Part shown: positions 30,913-37,753 of the stretch, in pieces
Layout of the letters: every line of letters begins with the position of its first letter
How positions within the stretch are numbered: the stretch's first letter is position 1
Assembly (NCBI GenBank): GCA_023475265.1
Contig: JAMCWE010000138.1
Span: forward strand, 1 to 37,753
Length of the DNA stretch: 37,753 nt
Reading direction: 5' to 3'
From: Bacteroidota bacterium
GTDB taxonomy: Bacteria > Bacteroidota > Ignavibacteria > Ignavibacteriales > Ignavibacteriaceae
Notes under the pieces: model-generated
Seen by the model: the letters and a program-made list of their open reading frames with translations, nothing else
What the model was told of the DNA's origin: nothing
The model's database searches: none
Made by a program: the position numbers and the translations under genes

Positions 30913-33426
30913 TTAAATTCCAACCATGATAAAAGCACCCCAGTAGTATGGGTTTGGATATTTATTTTTAATTTCCAATTGAGCGCTCTTAAATGCTTCA
31001 AATTTATTATCACCGTGAATCCATTTCTTGTAAAACTTCACCATAAGTTCTTGGGTTATTTCATCGTCTATCTTCCAAAGGCTCATTATAATTGATTTTG
31101 CACCAGCAATTTGAAATGCTCGTTGTAAGCCATATACACCTTCCCCACTAACAACCTTACCTTTTGCCGTCTCACATGCGGATAAAACTACTAATTCAGT
31201 ACTGTCTAGATTGAGATTGGTTGCTTCCAAAGCAGTTAAAATGCCATCATCAATATCATCGTTATTCTTTTGGAATAGACTTCTGTTCGCACCGGCAAAA
31301 TATAATACTGATCTTAGCAAAGGATAATCTTCTTGATAAGCGTTATCATCAAGATCATCATTTAAATTAGAAAATCCTCCGTGGGTAGCAATATGCAAAA
31401 CAAATGGATTTTCTATAGACTTTATTACTTCTTCAATTGCATTATCTTTTAAATATTTTTCAACTTGCCAATTATTCTCATGTAATATCTTTTCAATTTC
31501 ATTAATTTCTTTTTCGCTACCTTTTAATTCTTTTAAGCTATCTTCTGATACAAAAGGTTGAGTTTGATTTTCAATTTTTATTTTTTTCTTGTAATATTTT
31601 GAAGCCAACTTTACATTTTGAGATTCAGAAAGATTATAATTAGGATTTCCCATTAGGCAGGCATATTTCCTTATCTGACTTTTGACGTCCGTTTTTGTAA
31701 TTATTTCATCAGTATTTGAAACAATAACAATATCATATTTATCAATAAGAAATTTGTTTTCCTTATCTTTTAAAGTATTTAGATTTATTTTATTATAAAC
31801 ACCATCTGATGAAATATAAATACGCCTAATACCATTTAATTTAAGGTCAATATCTTTCCAAAATTGATCATATGATAAGTCGTCATCGAATGAATTCGTA
31901 ATAGATTTTATATAATTAGGATACATAATATTTTCTAGAGAATATCCATTTTCATTAATAACTATCTCCGGATAATTTTTAGTATCATGTGTTAGAATCA
32001 GTGCAGCATAAAATATTGTATCCGTATTCATAAATTGGAAACGAATTATTTCAATAGCTGCCTCAGCAGGTTTTAATTTTAATTGAATATCTTTCCAGTT
32101 TATTTTTTCATTTTCATCTTCGTTATACTTGGAACCCATTAAGCCGCTTAATTCATGTTCCTTCTCGTTAATTAATTCATCTAAAGAATCTAATGGATTA
32201 TTCTCACTAACAATATTATTTTCTGAACTTATGATAATGTTTGAAAATTCTTGTTTAAGACTTTGTATTTGCGAATATAAATTAATTATTGAAGGATCAT
32301 TTGTACTACGAATCTTATTTTTTTCTTTTTGCACTGAATTCAGTAGTAAACCTTTAGTAGCAATTTGATTATTATACATTTCACAAAGAATTTGGGGATT
32401 TGTTTGAAATCTGGATACCGAAAAAAAATTAAATTTATTAATATAGTTTTTAAGTAAATTCCAAAACTTTTTTCTCTCATTTTCATTTAAGGTAGGGAAA
32501 TATTTATCAACTAAAAGAAGGAGTTCATGATTTAGTTTTAGGAAATATTCTTCGGATTTGTCTAAGTTGCCGGAGTCAAAATAAAAGGAGCTTAAATTGC
32601 TTAGTATTTTAGCGTATTGAGGATGACTTTTCCCAAAAGTATTTTGAGTTAAAGAAAGGGCTTCGATATATAACGATTCCGCCATTGTGTAGTTTTGCAT
32701 TTTTTCATTTACAAAACCAAGGTTGTTTAATATATTAATGTAAAAATTGTCTTTTTTATTCTGGCCATTTAACAAATTTAGAGCTTTTTCATATTTCTCT
32801 TCAGCCAATTTAAATTTGCCACTTTTCAAAAGTTCAATTGCATTGCTGCATAAATAATTTATTTGATTATTTAAATCGTCTCCTTGATTTTTTTTGACAA
32901 TTTTTAATAATGAGTCGGCTTTTAATTCTTGACCTTTGCTTCTATAAATTGACGAAAGATTATTAATCGACCGTATATAATCAGTACTTATCTCACTCTG
33001 TTTCTCTCGTCGGAGAACAATTGCTTTTAAACATAAAATTTCTGCTTTGTCTAATTGTCCTAAATTAAAATATAAATTTGATAAATTATCATAAGATGTT
33101 GCTAAATACTTCCACTCATTTGGATATTGGTTTTCTCTTATTGTAAGAGCTTGAGACAAGTATTTCTCAGCCTCGTTATATCTTCCAAGTTCATTACAAA
33201 ACTGACCGATATAACTAAGAATTATTGTATAATTTATTCCCTTATTATCCAGACTATCATCTGCAAGATTTTTTGCTTGCTTCATCAAAAATAATGCTTT
33301 AGAAATATCACCTTCATTATTAACTTTAATTGATTGTAAGTATAATTCCTTCCATTCTTGCGCATAAATATTTTTTTGTAATAAGGAGAAAGAAATAATT
33401 GATAAAAAGACTAAATACTTAATCAA
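30913..33426 (-). CDS. Exported TPR-CHAT caspase-like protease
   Basis: 837 residues starting with TTG at 33426; an in-frame TAA six codons upstream excludes an ATG, and the signal peptide (IKYLVFLSIISFSLLQKNIYAQ) begins at once. Residues about 30-320 are tetratricopeptide repeats (KALFLMKQAKNL, AEKYLSQALTIRENQYP, AESLYIEALSLTQNTFG), then a helical linker, and a C-terminal CHAT domain (about 550-837) of the caspase/separase clan. The catalytic dyad is visible: His682 in HIATHGG and Cys751 in SACETAKG, followed by VYGLQRAFQIAGAKSIIMSLW. The signal peptide predicts a periplasmic protease, unlike most CHAT proteases of defence systems (for example TPR-CHAT with gRAMP), which are cytoplasmic. It sits between outer-membrane-type proteins and CHASE2 in one operon. 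Substrate unknown. Confidence 0.92.
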   Translation of the reverse strand: MIKYLVFLSIISFSLLQKNIYAQEWKELYLQSIKVNNEGDISKALFLMKQAKNLADDSLDNKGINYTIILSYIGQFCNELGRYNEAEKYLSQALTIRENQYPNEWKYLATSYDNLSNLYFNLGQLDKAEILCLKAIVLRREKQSEISTDYIRSINNLSSIYRSKGQELKADSLLKIVKKNQGDDLNNQINYLCSNAIELLKSGKFKLAEEKYEKALNLLNGQNKKDNFYINILNNLGFVNEKMQNYTMAESLYIEALSLTQNTFGKSHPQYAKILSNLSSFYFDSGNLDKSEEYFLKLNHELLLLVDKYFPTLNENERKKFWNLLKNYINKFNFFSVSRFQTNPQILCEMYNNQIATKGLLLNSVQKEKNKIRSTNDPSIINLYSQIQSLKQEFSNIIISSENNIVSENNPLDSLDELINEKEHELSGLMGSKYNEDENEKINWKDIQLKLKPAEAAIEIIRFQFMNTDTIFYAALILTHDTKNYPEIVINENGYSLENIMYPNYIKSITNSFDDDLSYDQFWKDIDLKLNGIRRIYISSDGVYNKINLNTLKDKENKFLIDKYDIVIVSNTDEIITKTDVKSQIRKYACLMGNPNYNLSESQNVKLASKYYKKKIKIENQTQPFVSEDSLKELKGSEKEINEIEKILHENNWQVEKYLKDNAIEEVIKSIENPFVLHIATHGGFSNLNDDLDDNAYQEDYPLLRSVLYFAGANRSLFQKNNDDIDDGILTALEATNLNLDSTELVVLSACETAKGKVVSGEGVYGLQRAFQIAGAKSIIMSLWKIDDEITQELMVKFYKKWIHGDNKFEAFKSAQLEIKNKYPNPYYWGAFIMVGI

Positions 33427-33500
33427 TTTTAATATCTTTTTTAAAGATCATGATTAGAGCAATTTTATTTATAAAGTCAAACTTAAATCCGGTGAACTTA

Positions 33501-34844
33501 TTACATAAAGAAAAATGAGATACCGGCACCTAATGAAAACCCTGTCGTTTTCAAATCAACATTTTCGTCACTTTTAAGAAATGGGACTAAATGATATCCT
33601 GCATCGCCATAAATTCCGAAGCTTCCAATTCGGAAAGTTAAGTTTCCTATAAAATCGATGTCAACACCACGATATGCTTGAGTTATATTTTCGGATTGAT
33701 TCCCGTTTTGAAATTCAATTGATGTATACATATAGTTAACACCAAAAATTAACCCTGGATAAATAAAATCCAATATGGAGAATTTTTGTTGTATTCCGCA
33801 TCCTACTTGAAAGAAGAATAATTTACTATCAATCTGACTCGAGCTTAAATAAGTTTCCTCTTTATAATCACTAGTAAGTGAAAATCTTCCACTAATAAAG
33901 AAACGAGTATTCGCTTTCGAAAAATTAATTTGTAAGCCAAATACCAATGGTGTCAAAGCCTTTCGATCAAAATATTTTTTTAATGTATCAGAGTTAAATG
34001 AAAAGTTTTGTACCGTAAATATCAGCCAATCATTCACTCTATATTTATCTGTTTCTTTCTCTATTTCAATTTCTTCTTTATCTCTTATTACATTTTCAGC
34101 TCTTTCACTTCTTAATTCTGCTAATTTTATTCTATATCTTTTAGTTTTATTCTTATCTATTTTTGTTCTGATATAAAAATTTCTATAAGTCATTTCATTG
34201 AAATCGACAGATTCATTTTCTAAATTAAAATCACAATTTGATGAAGTAGAATATACTTTATCAACAATAACATCTCCTAGAACTTCATCCTTTGCTGATG
34301 AAACTAATTCAAGTTCTTCTCCCTCCATAGCCGATCTATCTGAACCATAATTTATAGAAATTGTTTTTTTATCTATAAACGAATTAACCTTATAAATCGT
34401 TGGAACAGTATATTTAATATATTGCGCTATATAATCTGCTATTTGAATTATACTGGATTCAGATAAATAATTTTGAGTAATAGTTGAAACAACATTAGTT
34501 TGTAGATTGACCACTTCAATTTTAATGTCAAAAAGCGTAACAAAATCTTTTGATTGAGAAATATGCCCCTTTATGATATAGCTTGCAGGTGTAAAATCAA
34601 CATTAATTGTTTTCTTAAAATAATCACGTATTTCCTGAACTTGCATTTCGCCCTGGGTATCAGAAAAATCTCTTGAAACTATAAAGAATGATTTACTTAA
34701 ATTTTCTTTCAGTTGATTTCCAATTTTTTTTGCAATTTGTTCTGTACCGTTATCATCCTGGTAAGTAAAATTAGAAATTGCAATTTGGGGAAAAGTTTTA
34801 AAACCAAATGTTATTATTGAAATTAATAGTAAGATATATTTCAT
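33501..34844 (-). CDS. CsgG/FlgT-like protein fused to an outer-membrane beta-barrel
   Basis: 447 residues with a signal peptide (KYILLLISIITFGFKTFPQ). The N-terminal half (about 20-170) is of the CsgG/TolB-N type seen in envelope assembly proteins (AISNFTYQDDNGTEQIAKKI, SFFIVSRDF, ASYIIKGHISQSKDFVTLFD); the middle (about 175-280) is a charged section; the C-terminal about 165 residues are glycine/aromatic strands ending FSLGAGISFFFM, an outer-membrane barrel terminus. It lies 10 bp after the FlgT-like gene and 74 bp before the CHAT gene. A fused periplasmic module plus barrel could anchor the complex at the outer membrane; specific function unknown. Confidence 0.72.
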   Translation of the reverse strand: MKYILLLISIITFGFKTFPQIAISNFTYQDDNGTEQIAKKIGNQLKENLSKSFFIVSRDFSDTQGEMQVQEIRDYFKKTINVDFTPASYIIKGHISQSKDFVTLFDIKIEVVNLQTNVVSTITQNYLSESSIIQIADYIAQYIKYTVPTIYKVNSFIDKKTISINYGSDRSAMEGEELELVSSAKDEVLGDVIVDKVYSTSSNCDFNLENESVDFNEMTYRNFYIRTKIDKNKTKRYRIKLAELRSERAENVIRDKEEIEIEKETDKYRVNDWLIFTVQNFSFNSDTLKKYFDRKALTPLVFGLQINFSKANTRFFISGRFSLTSDYKEETYLSSSQIDSKLFFFQVGCGIQQKFSILDFIYPGLIFGVNYMYTSIEFQNGNQSENITQAYRGVDIDFIGNLTFRIGSFGIYGDAGYHLVPFLKSDENVDLKTTGFSLGAGISFFFM

Positions 34845-34854
34845 GATATTTTCT

Positions 34855-35967
34855 CTAGTTGATTTCGAAATTGATTAATTTTCCCGATGTACTTTTAATA
34901 TTTAATCGTCTAAAATTTGTTTTTCCACTTAATGCATCGAAGATAGCATCAACAACTTCATCAGGCCGGGGACTTTTAAATGTTATTTCAAATCTATAAT
35001 AATCATCCTGTTTACTCATTCGAATGTCTCCGCTAAATCCGTTATGATTAGTCAAAGCATTTTTAAATTCTCTTGCAATTAAATAATCTGTTATTCCGAA
35101 AATTCTAATTTCATAATTTCCTCCTCTTTCAGCTATACGATTGAAATTCAATAGAATTTGCTCAACAATTTGGTCCGTAGCTTTTATTGAAGCTTCTTTT
35201 ATTGCAATATAGTTTGCATCTTCTTGGTTTAACATACTTCCAACATTACCGCTTGATTGATTTGCAGTACCTGTTCCAGTCCCATTCTCCGAATCAAATG
35301 CTTCTAAGTTAATATTTGCCGATGCGTAATAAGCACCTGTATTCTGATTTTGTCCTTTATTATCTAAAGAAACATTCACTGTAATGTAATAAGGGGCATT
35401 AGCTTTTAAAGCAATATCTTTAATATCCTGACTACCGGAAATTGAAGCCATGTTTTGCATTATATTTCCAATTGCATCTTGAGATATATAAGTAAATCCT
35501 AACCTTCCCAAGTATTCATCAATTGTATTGACTGATAAATCAGTTAATTTTTTTAGTGGATTTTCTCCACTGTAATAAGTAGACATAACTAAAATTTTAG
35601 GTCTATTAACTCTGTCTAATAAATTGTCAATAGCACCAACATCTTTTTCCAAATCTGATCTTGATACAACCGCTCTAATAGTTACTTCCCATTTTTGTGT
35701 ATCAGTGTCAAATTCTTTGTTAGTAATTTCTTCATTTTTAAGATACGCTGTTGGTTTATTAGTTACTTTCCCTTTTATCACTTCCATTTGTTGTGGTCTA
35801 TCTGAAAACAGATCTTCGACACCAAGTTCAACAGCTTTTCGTCTCGCATCTTCAAGCGCATCACGTTCAGTTTTTCCATAACCTGTTGATTTTTCTTTCA
35901 CAGAAGATTGTGCATCTACTAAAATCGGAACAGTTAATAGAACTAAAATCAAGAATATCTTGTTCAT
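34855..35967 (-). CDS. FlgT-N/LPP20-like exported protein
   Basis: 370 residues, signal peptide to VDAQ, GAGGG RBS 6 nt upstream of the ATG. The N-terminal motif GYGKTERDALEDARRKAVEL matches the FlgT N-domain/LPP20 pattern (GxGxTxxDAxxDARRxAV) and is followed by KVTNKPTAYLKNEE and WEVTIRAVVSRSDLE. Residues about 120-270 resemble the middle domain of FlgT/CsgG-like proteins (ILVMSTYYSG, IVEQILLNFNRIAE), and the end (RIFGITDYLIAREFKNAL) a third small alpha/beta domain. The family includes flagellar and lipoprotein envelope factors; no flagellar genes are seen here, so the link is only fold-level. Ten bp from each neighbour. Confidence 0.78.
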   Translation of the reverse strand: MNKIFLILVLLTVPILVDAQSSVKEKSTGYGKTERDALEDARRKAVELGVEDLFSDRPQQMEVIKGKVTNKPTAYLKNEEITNKEFDTDTQKWEVTIRAVVSRSDLEKDVGAIDNLLDRVNRPKILVMSTYYSGENPLKKLTDLSVNTIDEYLGRLGFTYISQDAIGNIMQNMASISGSQDIKDIALKANAPYYITVNVSLDNKGQNQNTGAYYASANINLEAFDSENGTGTGTANQSSGNVGSMLNQEDANYIAIKEASIKATDQIVEQILLNFNRIAERGGNYEIRIFGITDYLIAREFKNALTNHNGFSGDIRMSKQDDYYRFEITFKSPRPDEVVDAIFDALSGKTNFRRLNIKSTSGKLINFEIN

Positions 35968-35977
35968 AGTTTCCCTC

Positions 35978-37051
35978 TTAAAATTGTTGTTTTGATTTTT
36001 TCCTTTTTTCTTTTTGATTATAGCTATCTTTCTTTGAATTCATAGAATGATTTTCATTTAGTTTTGAAGTAATTATTTCATAAACACCACTCCCTAATGT
36101 TCCCGCATAAAGATTTCCTTCCTTTGATAGATATATAGAATATATCTTTTGATTTGAATAATCACCATTAATTTTAATCCAACTTAAACCGCCGTTGCTG
36201 GAATAATAAACACCATAATCATAAGTACTGGCATATATGTTACCATTATTGTCACAAACTAATCCGCTGATATAAGGATTGGGAATCCCGTCTTTTCTTC
36301 CCCCCTTATTACTAATATTCGACCACTGATTTTTCCTTTTATTAAAAGCATAAACTCCTCCACCATGAGTTGCTATATACAAAGTTCCTTTACTTTCTGT
36401 AATTACCCTTATATTACTATTATCTAAACCATTGCTTATATCTTCCCAATTTTCTCCATGATTTGTTGATTTGAAAATACCTGACACCGTACCCGCAAAA
36501 AATTCTTCTTTAGAGTTTATAAAAAGATAGTTTATAGATACATTTTTTAACCCGTTATTAATCGGCTTCAGAAGAGAATCATCAAATACACGCATGAAAA
36601 TTCCATCATCGGTTCCATATAATAAGCTATTATCTTTCGAAATAACGATTGAATAATTAATTCTGTCTTTAGGTTTTCGTGCCTGAACAGTCCAAAATTT
36701 TTCTAATTTAAATTTGGAATCTACAGCAGTCGTGTCAAATTCGGATGAATAGCGGCGGCTCAATTTATAAACATTACCCAAGCTTCCAGCATAAATATTA
36801 TTTACGCTGTCGGCAATTAAACAATATACATCGGTATTTATTTTACCACCATCAACTCTCTGCCATAAAGTATCCTTTTCAGACCAACACCATATTCCAG
36901 AATTAGAAGTCCCAATAAAAAGAGTACCTGAAATTTCAGTAATTGAATAAATACTCCCTCCAAAAGGTCTTCCCAATTGTTTCCAATTGCTTTGCCCAAT
37001 AATCAATGAGGAGCTTATCAAAATGATTGAGCTAAGTAAACTAAATTTCAT
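35978..37051 (-). CDS. Exported Asp-box beta-propeller protein (photosystem II assembly factor/sortilin-like repeats)
   Basis: 357 residues. Signal peptide (KFSLLSSIILISSSLIIGQ) and about six to seven propeller blades marked by SxNGGxSWxxI-type Asp boxes (STNHGENWEDISNGL, SSNGGLSWIKINGD) and YAGTxGxGVY strands (LYIATHGGGVYAFN, LYAGTLGSGVYEI). The last 30 residues are basic and low-complexity (KKDSYNQKEKRKKSKQQF). Such propellers act as binding or scaffold surfaces; here it is periplasmic or outer-membrane-facing and part of the CHAT operon, 10 bp before the FlgT-like gene. AGGTGAG lies just before the ATG. Confidence 0.82.
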   Translation of the reverse strand: MKFSLLSSIILISSSLIIGQSNWKQLGRPFGGSIYSITEISGTLFIGTSNSGIWCWSEKDTLWQRVDGGKINTDVYCLIADSVNNIYAGSLGNVYKLSRRYSSEFDTTAVDSKFKLEKFWTVQARKPKDRINYSIVISKDNSLLYGTDDGIFMRVFDDSLLKPINNGLKNVSINYLFINSKEEFFAGTVSGIFKSTNHGENWEDISNGLDNSNIRVITESKGTLYIATHGGGVYAFNKRKNQWSNISNKGGRKDGIPNPYISGLVCDNNGNIYASTYDYGVYYSSNGGLSWIKINGDYSNQKIYSIYLSKEGNLYAGTLGSGVYEIITSKLNENHSMNSKKDSYNQKEKRKKSKQQF

Positions 37052-37088
37052 TTCTCACCTTTATATTAATCTAGGGAATAGTTCTGAG

Positions 37089-37532
37089 TTATTTATTTTT
37101 ATTATACAAATTCTCTGGGATTTCAAGTGAATCTTTCAAAATATTTTCATTTCTGTTTTTCATCCTCTCTTTTATCTTTACTATCTTTTCTCTTGATAAT
37201 CCAATTGACAAAACAATTTCGAATTGTTGTAAATCTTGAAAGTATCTTTTCTTAATTATCTTTTCCGACTGAATAAAATAGTCTGGATCTGAACCTATTT
37301 TTATAATTAAACTATCTGGCAAGTCTCCTTTCCTAATACCGTAATCCAACAAAGCATATGAAATTGCTTTTAGTTTTGCTTTTTGTACTGCTTCAATTTC
37401 GGTTTTCCCTCTTCCTCTAGTCTCCCTAAAAATGCATTGACCAATTAATTTTGAATTGCATGCAATTAAAATTACAAATAGAATTTGCGTTACTATAATT
37501 AATGTTTTAATATTATTGTGTAGGCGGTTCAT
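37089..37532 (-). CDS. Small FlgT-N-like exported protein or lipoprotein-like
   Basis: 147 residues, ATG at 37532 overlapping the end of the upstream frame by 20 bp, indicating coupled translation. Leader INNIKTLIIVTQILFVILIAC-like sequence (ending FVILIACNSKLIGQ) suggests an exported protein, possibly a lipoprotein at the Cys in IACNS. The core ETRGRGKTEIEAVQKAKLKA is the same GxGxTxxxA motif as in the larger FlgT-like protein of this operon. It is thus a single-domain relative. Gap of 37 bp before the propeller gene. Confidence 0.68.
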   Translation of the reverse strand: MNRLHNNIKTLIIVTQILFVILIACNSKLIGQCIFRETRGRGKTEIEAVQKAKLKAISYALLDYGIRKGDLPDSLIIKIGSDPDYFIQSEKIIKKRYFQDLQQFEIVLSIGLSREKIVKIKERMKNRNENILKDSLEIPENLYNKNK

Positions 37533-37752
37533 TTAGTTTTATTCTTATATTAACAAACATTTTTAATAGCCCAAAACCATTCGGTAATTGCGAAAGACTT
37601 AGAGATGGACCAAAGGCAAAATCCTTAGCAAAACTTTCAAATAGATTTGAGACTAACAAATCACAACTGACTTGGTTCCTTCGTATATGATCTGTGTCTT
37701 TAAACATATAGTCTAATCTGAAATCAAATTTAGACTGAATTTTATATCCTAA
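37513..37752 (-). CDS. C-terminal end of a probable outer-membrane protein (partial, right edge)
   Basis: An open frame enters at the right edge with no upstream stop and ends at 37513; 79 residues are visible, more than the internal ATG at 37707 would give. Alternating strands (YKIQSKFDFRLDYMFKDTDH, LLKMFVNIRIKLNEPPTQ) are compatible with an outer-membrane or beta-rich C-terminus, but the sample is short. It overlaps the next gene's start by 20 bp, so it is an upstream member of the same operon. The operon promoter therefore lies outside the window. Confidence 0.55.
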   Translation of the reverse strand, partial: LGYKIQSKFDFRLDYMFKDTDHIRRNQVSCDLLVSNLFESFAKDFAFGPSLSLSQLPNGFGLLKMFVNIRIKLNEPPTQ

Positions 37753-37753
37753 A

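Noticed and set aside
36357-36400. An ATHGGG motif in the propeller protein that resembles the CHAT catalytic HG motif
   Set aside because: It lies in a repeated YIATHGGGVY propeller strand with no partner cysteine motif, so it is a coincidence.

Overview
The window is AT-rich and has no rRNA or tRNA that I can see. Two secreted proteins end in a Por/type IX (T9SS)-type sorting domain with the NYPNPFNPST start typical of Ignavibacteria and related Bacteroidota/Chlorobi-group bacteria. With the many SusC-like, LolA-like and CHAT proteins, this points to an Ignavibacteriota-type chromosome. That assignment is from style, not from a marker gene. Most genes lie on the minus strand; several good start sites are TTG preceded by a purine-rich RBS.

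Region 1 (1-18639) is a carbohydrate-use locus. From left to right on the minus strand it holds a TonB-dependent receptor (cut by the left edge), a secreted double CBM9-like protein with a T9SS tail, a LacI-type regulator, a three-gene sugar ABC importer (two permeases and a binding lipoprotein, no ATPase), a secreted FnIII-GH144 enzyme with a T9SS tail, a cytoplasmic GH2 enzyme and a cytoplasmic GH94 phosphorylase. Divergently on the plus strand lies a 1055-residue exported protein with CBM11-like and discoidin-like domains and an (alpha/alpha)6-type catalytic region. GH144 is known for endo-beta-1,2-glucanases and GH94 includes 1,2-beta-oligoglucan phosphorylases, so the inferred pathway is surface cutting of beta-1,2-glucan, import of sophoro-oligosaccharides and cytoplasmic phosphorolysis. 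Three identical 14-bp LacI-type palindromes (TGTAAACGTTTACA) mark the divergent GH94/toroid promoter region and, in a pair, the lacI promoter region, tying the locus into one regulon.

Region 2 (18699-24698) holds a small outer-membrane beta-barrel protein and a compact minus-strand operon: LolA-like periplasmic protein, two paralogous FtsX/LolC-E-type permeases, a LolD/MacB-type ATPase and a large DUF1302-like outer-membrane barrel. It looks like an envelope lipid or lipoprotein handling machine. Region 3 (24877-26847) is a plus-strand CPA2/Kef-type cation:proton antiporter with a C-terminal RCK module. Region 4 (26848-28768) is a patch of short hypothetical genes, an octamer repeat, a 42-bp tandem repeat and small candidate ORFs.

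Region 5 (28769-37753) is a tight minus-strand operon of at least eight genes, entering from the right edge: the end of a probable outer-membrane protein, a small FlgT-N/LPP20-like protein, an Asp-box beta-propeller, a second FlgT-like protein, a CsgG/FlgT-like protein fused to an outer-membrane barrel, an exported TPR-CHAT protease, a CHASE2 membrane sensor with no cytoplasmic output domain, and a FecR-like periplasmic protein. Nearly all products carry export signals, so this looks like an envelope-located sensor/protease system. It is the best candidate in the window for an undescribed system.
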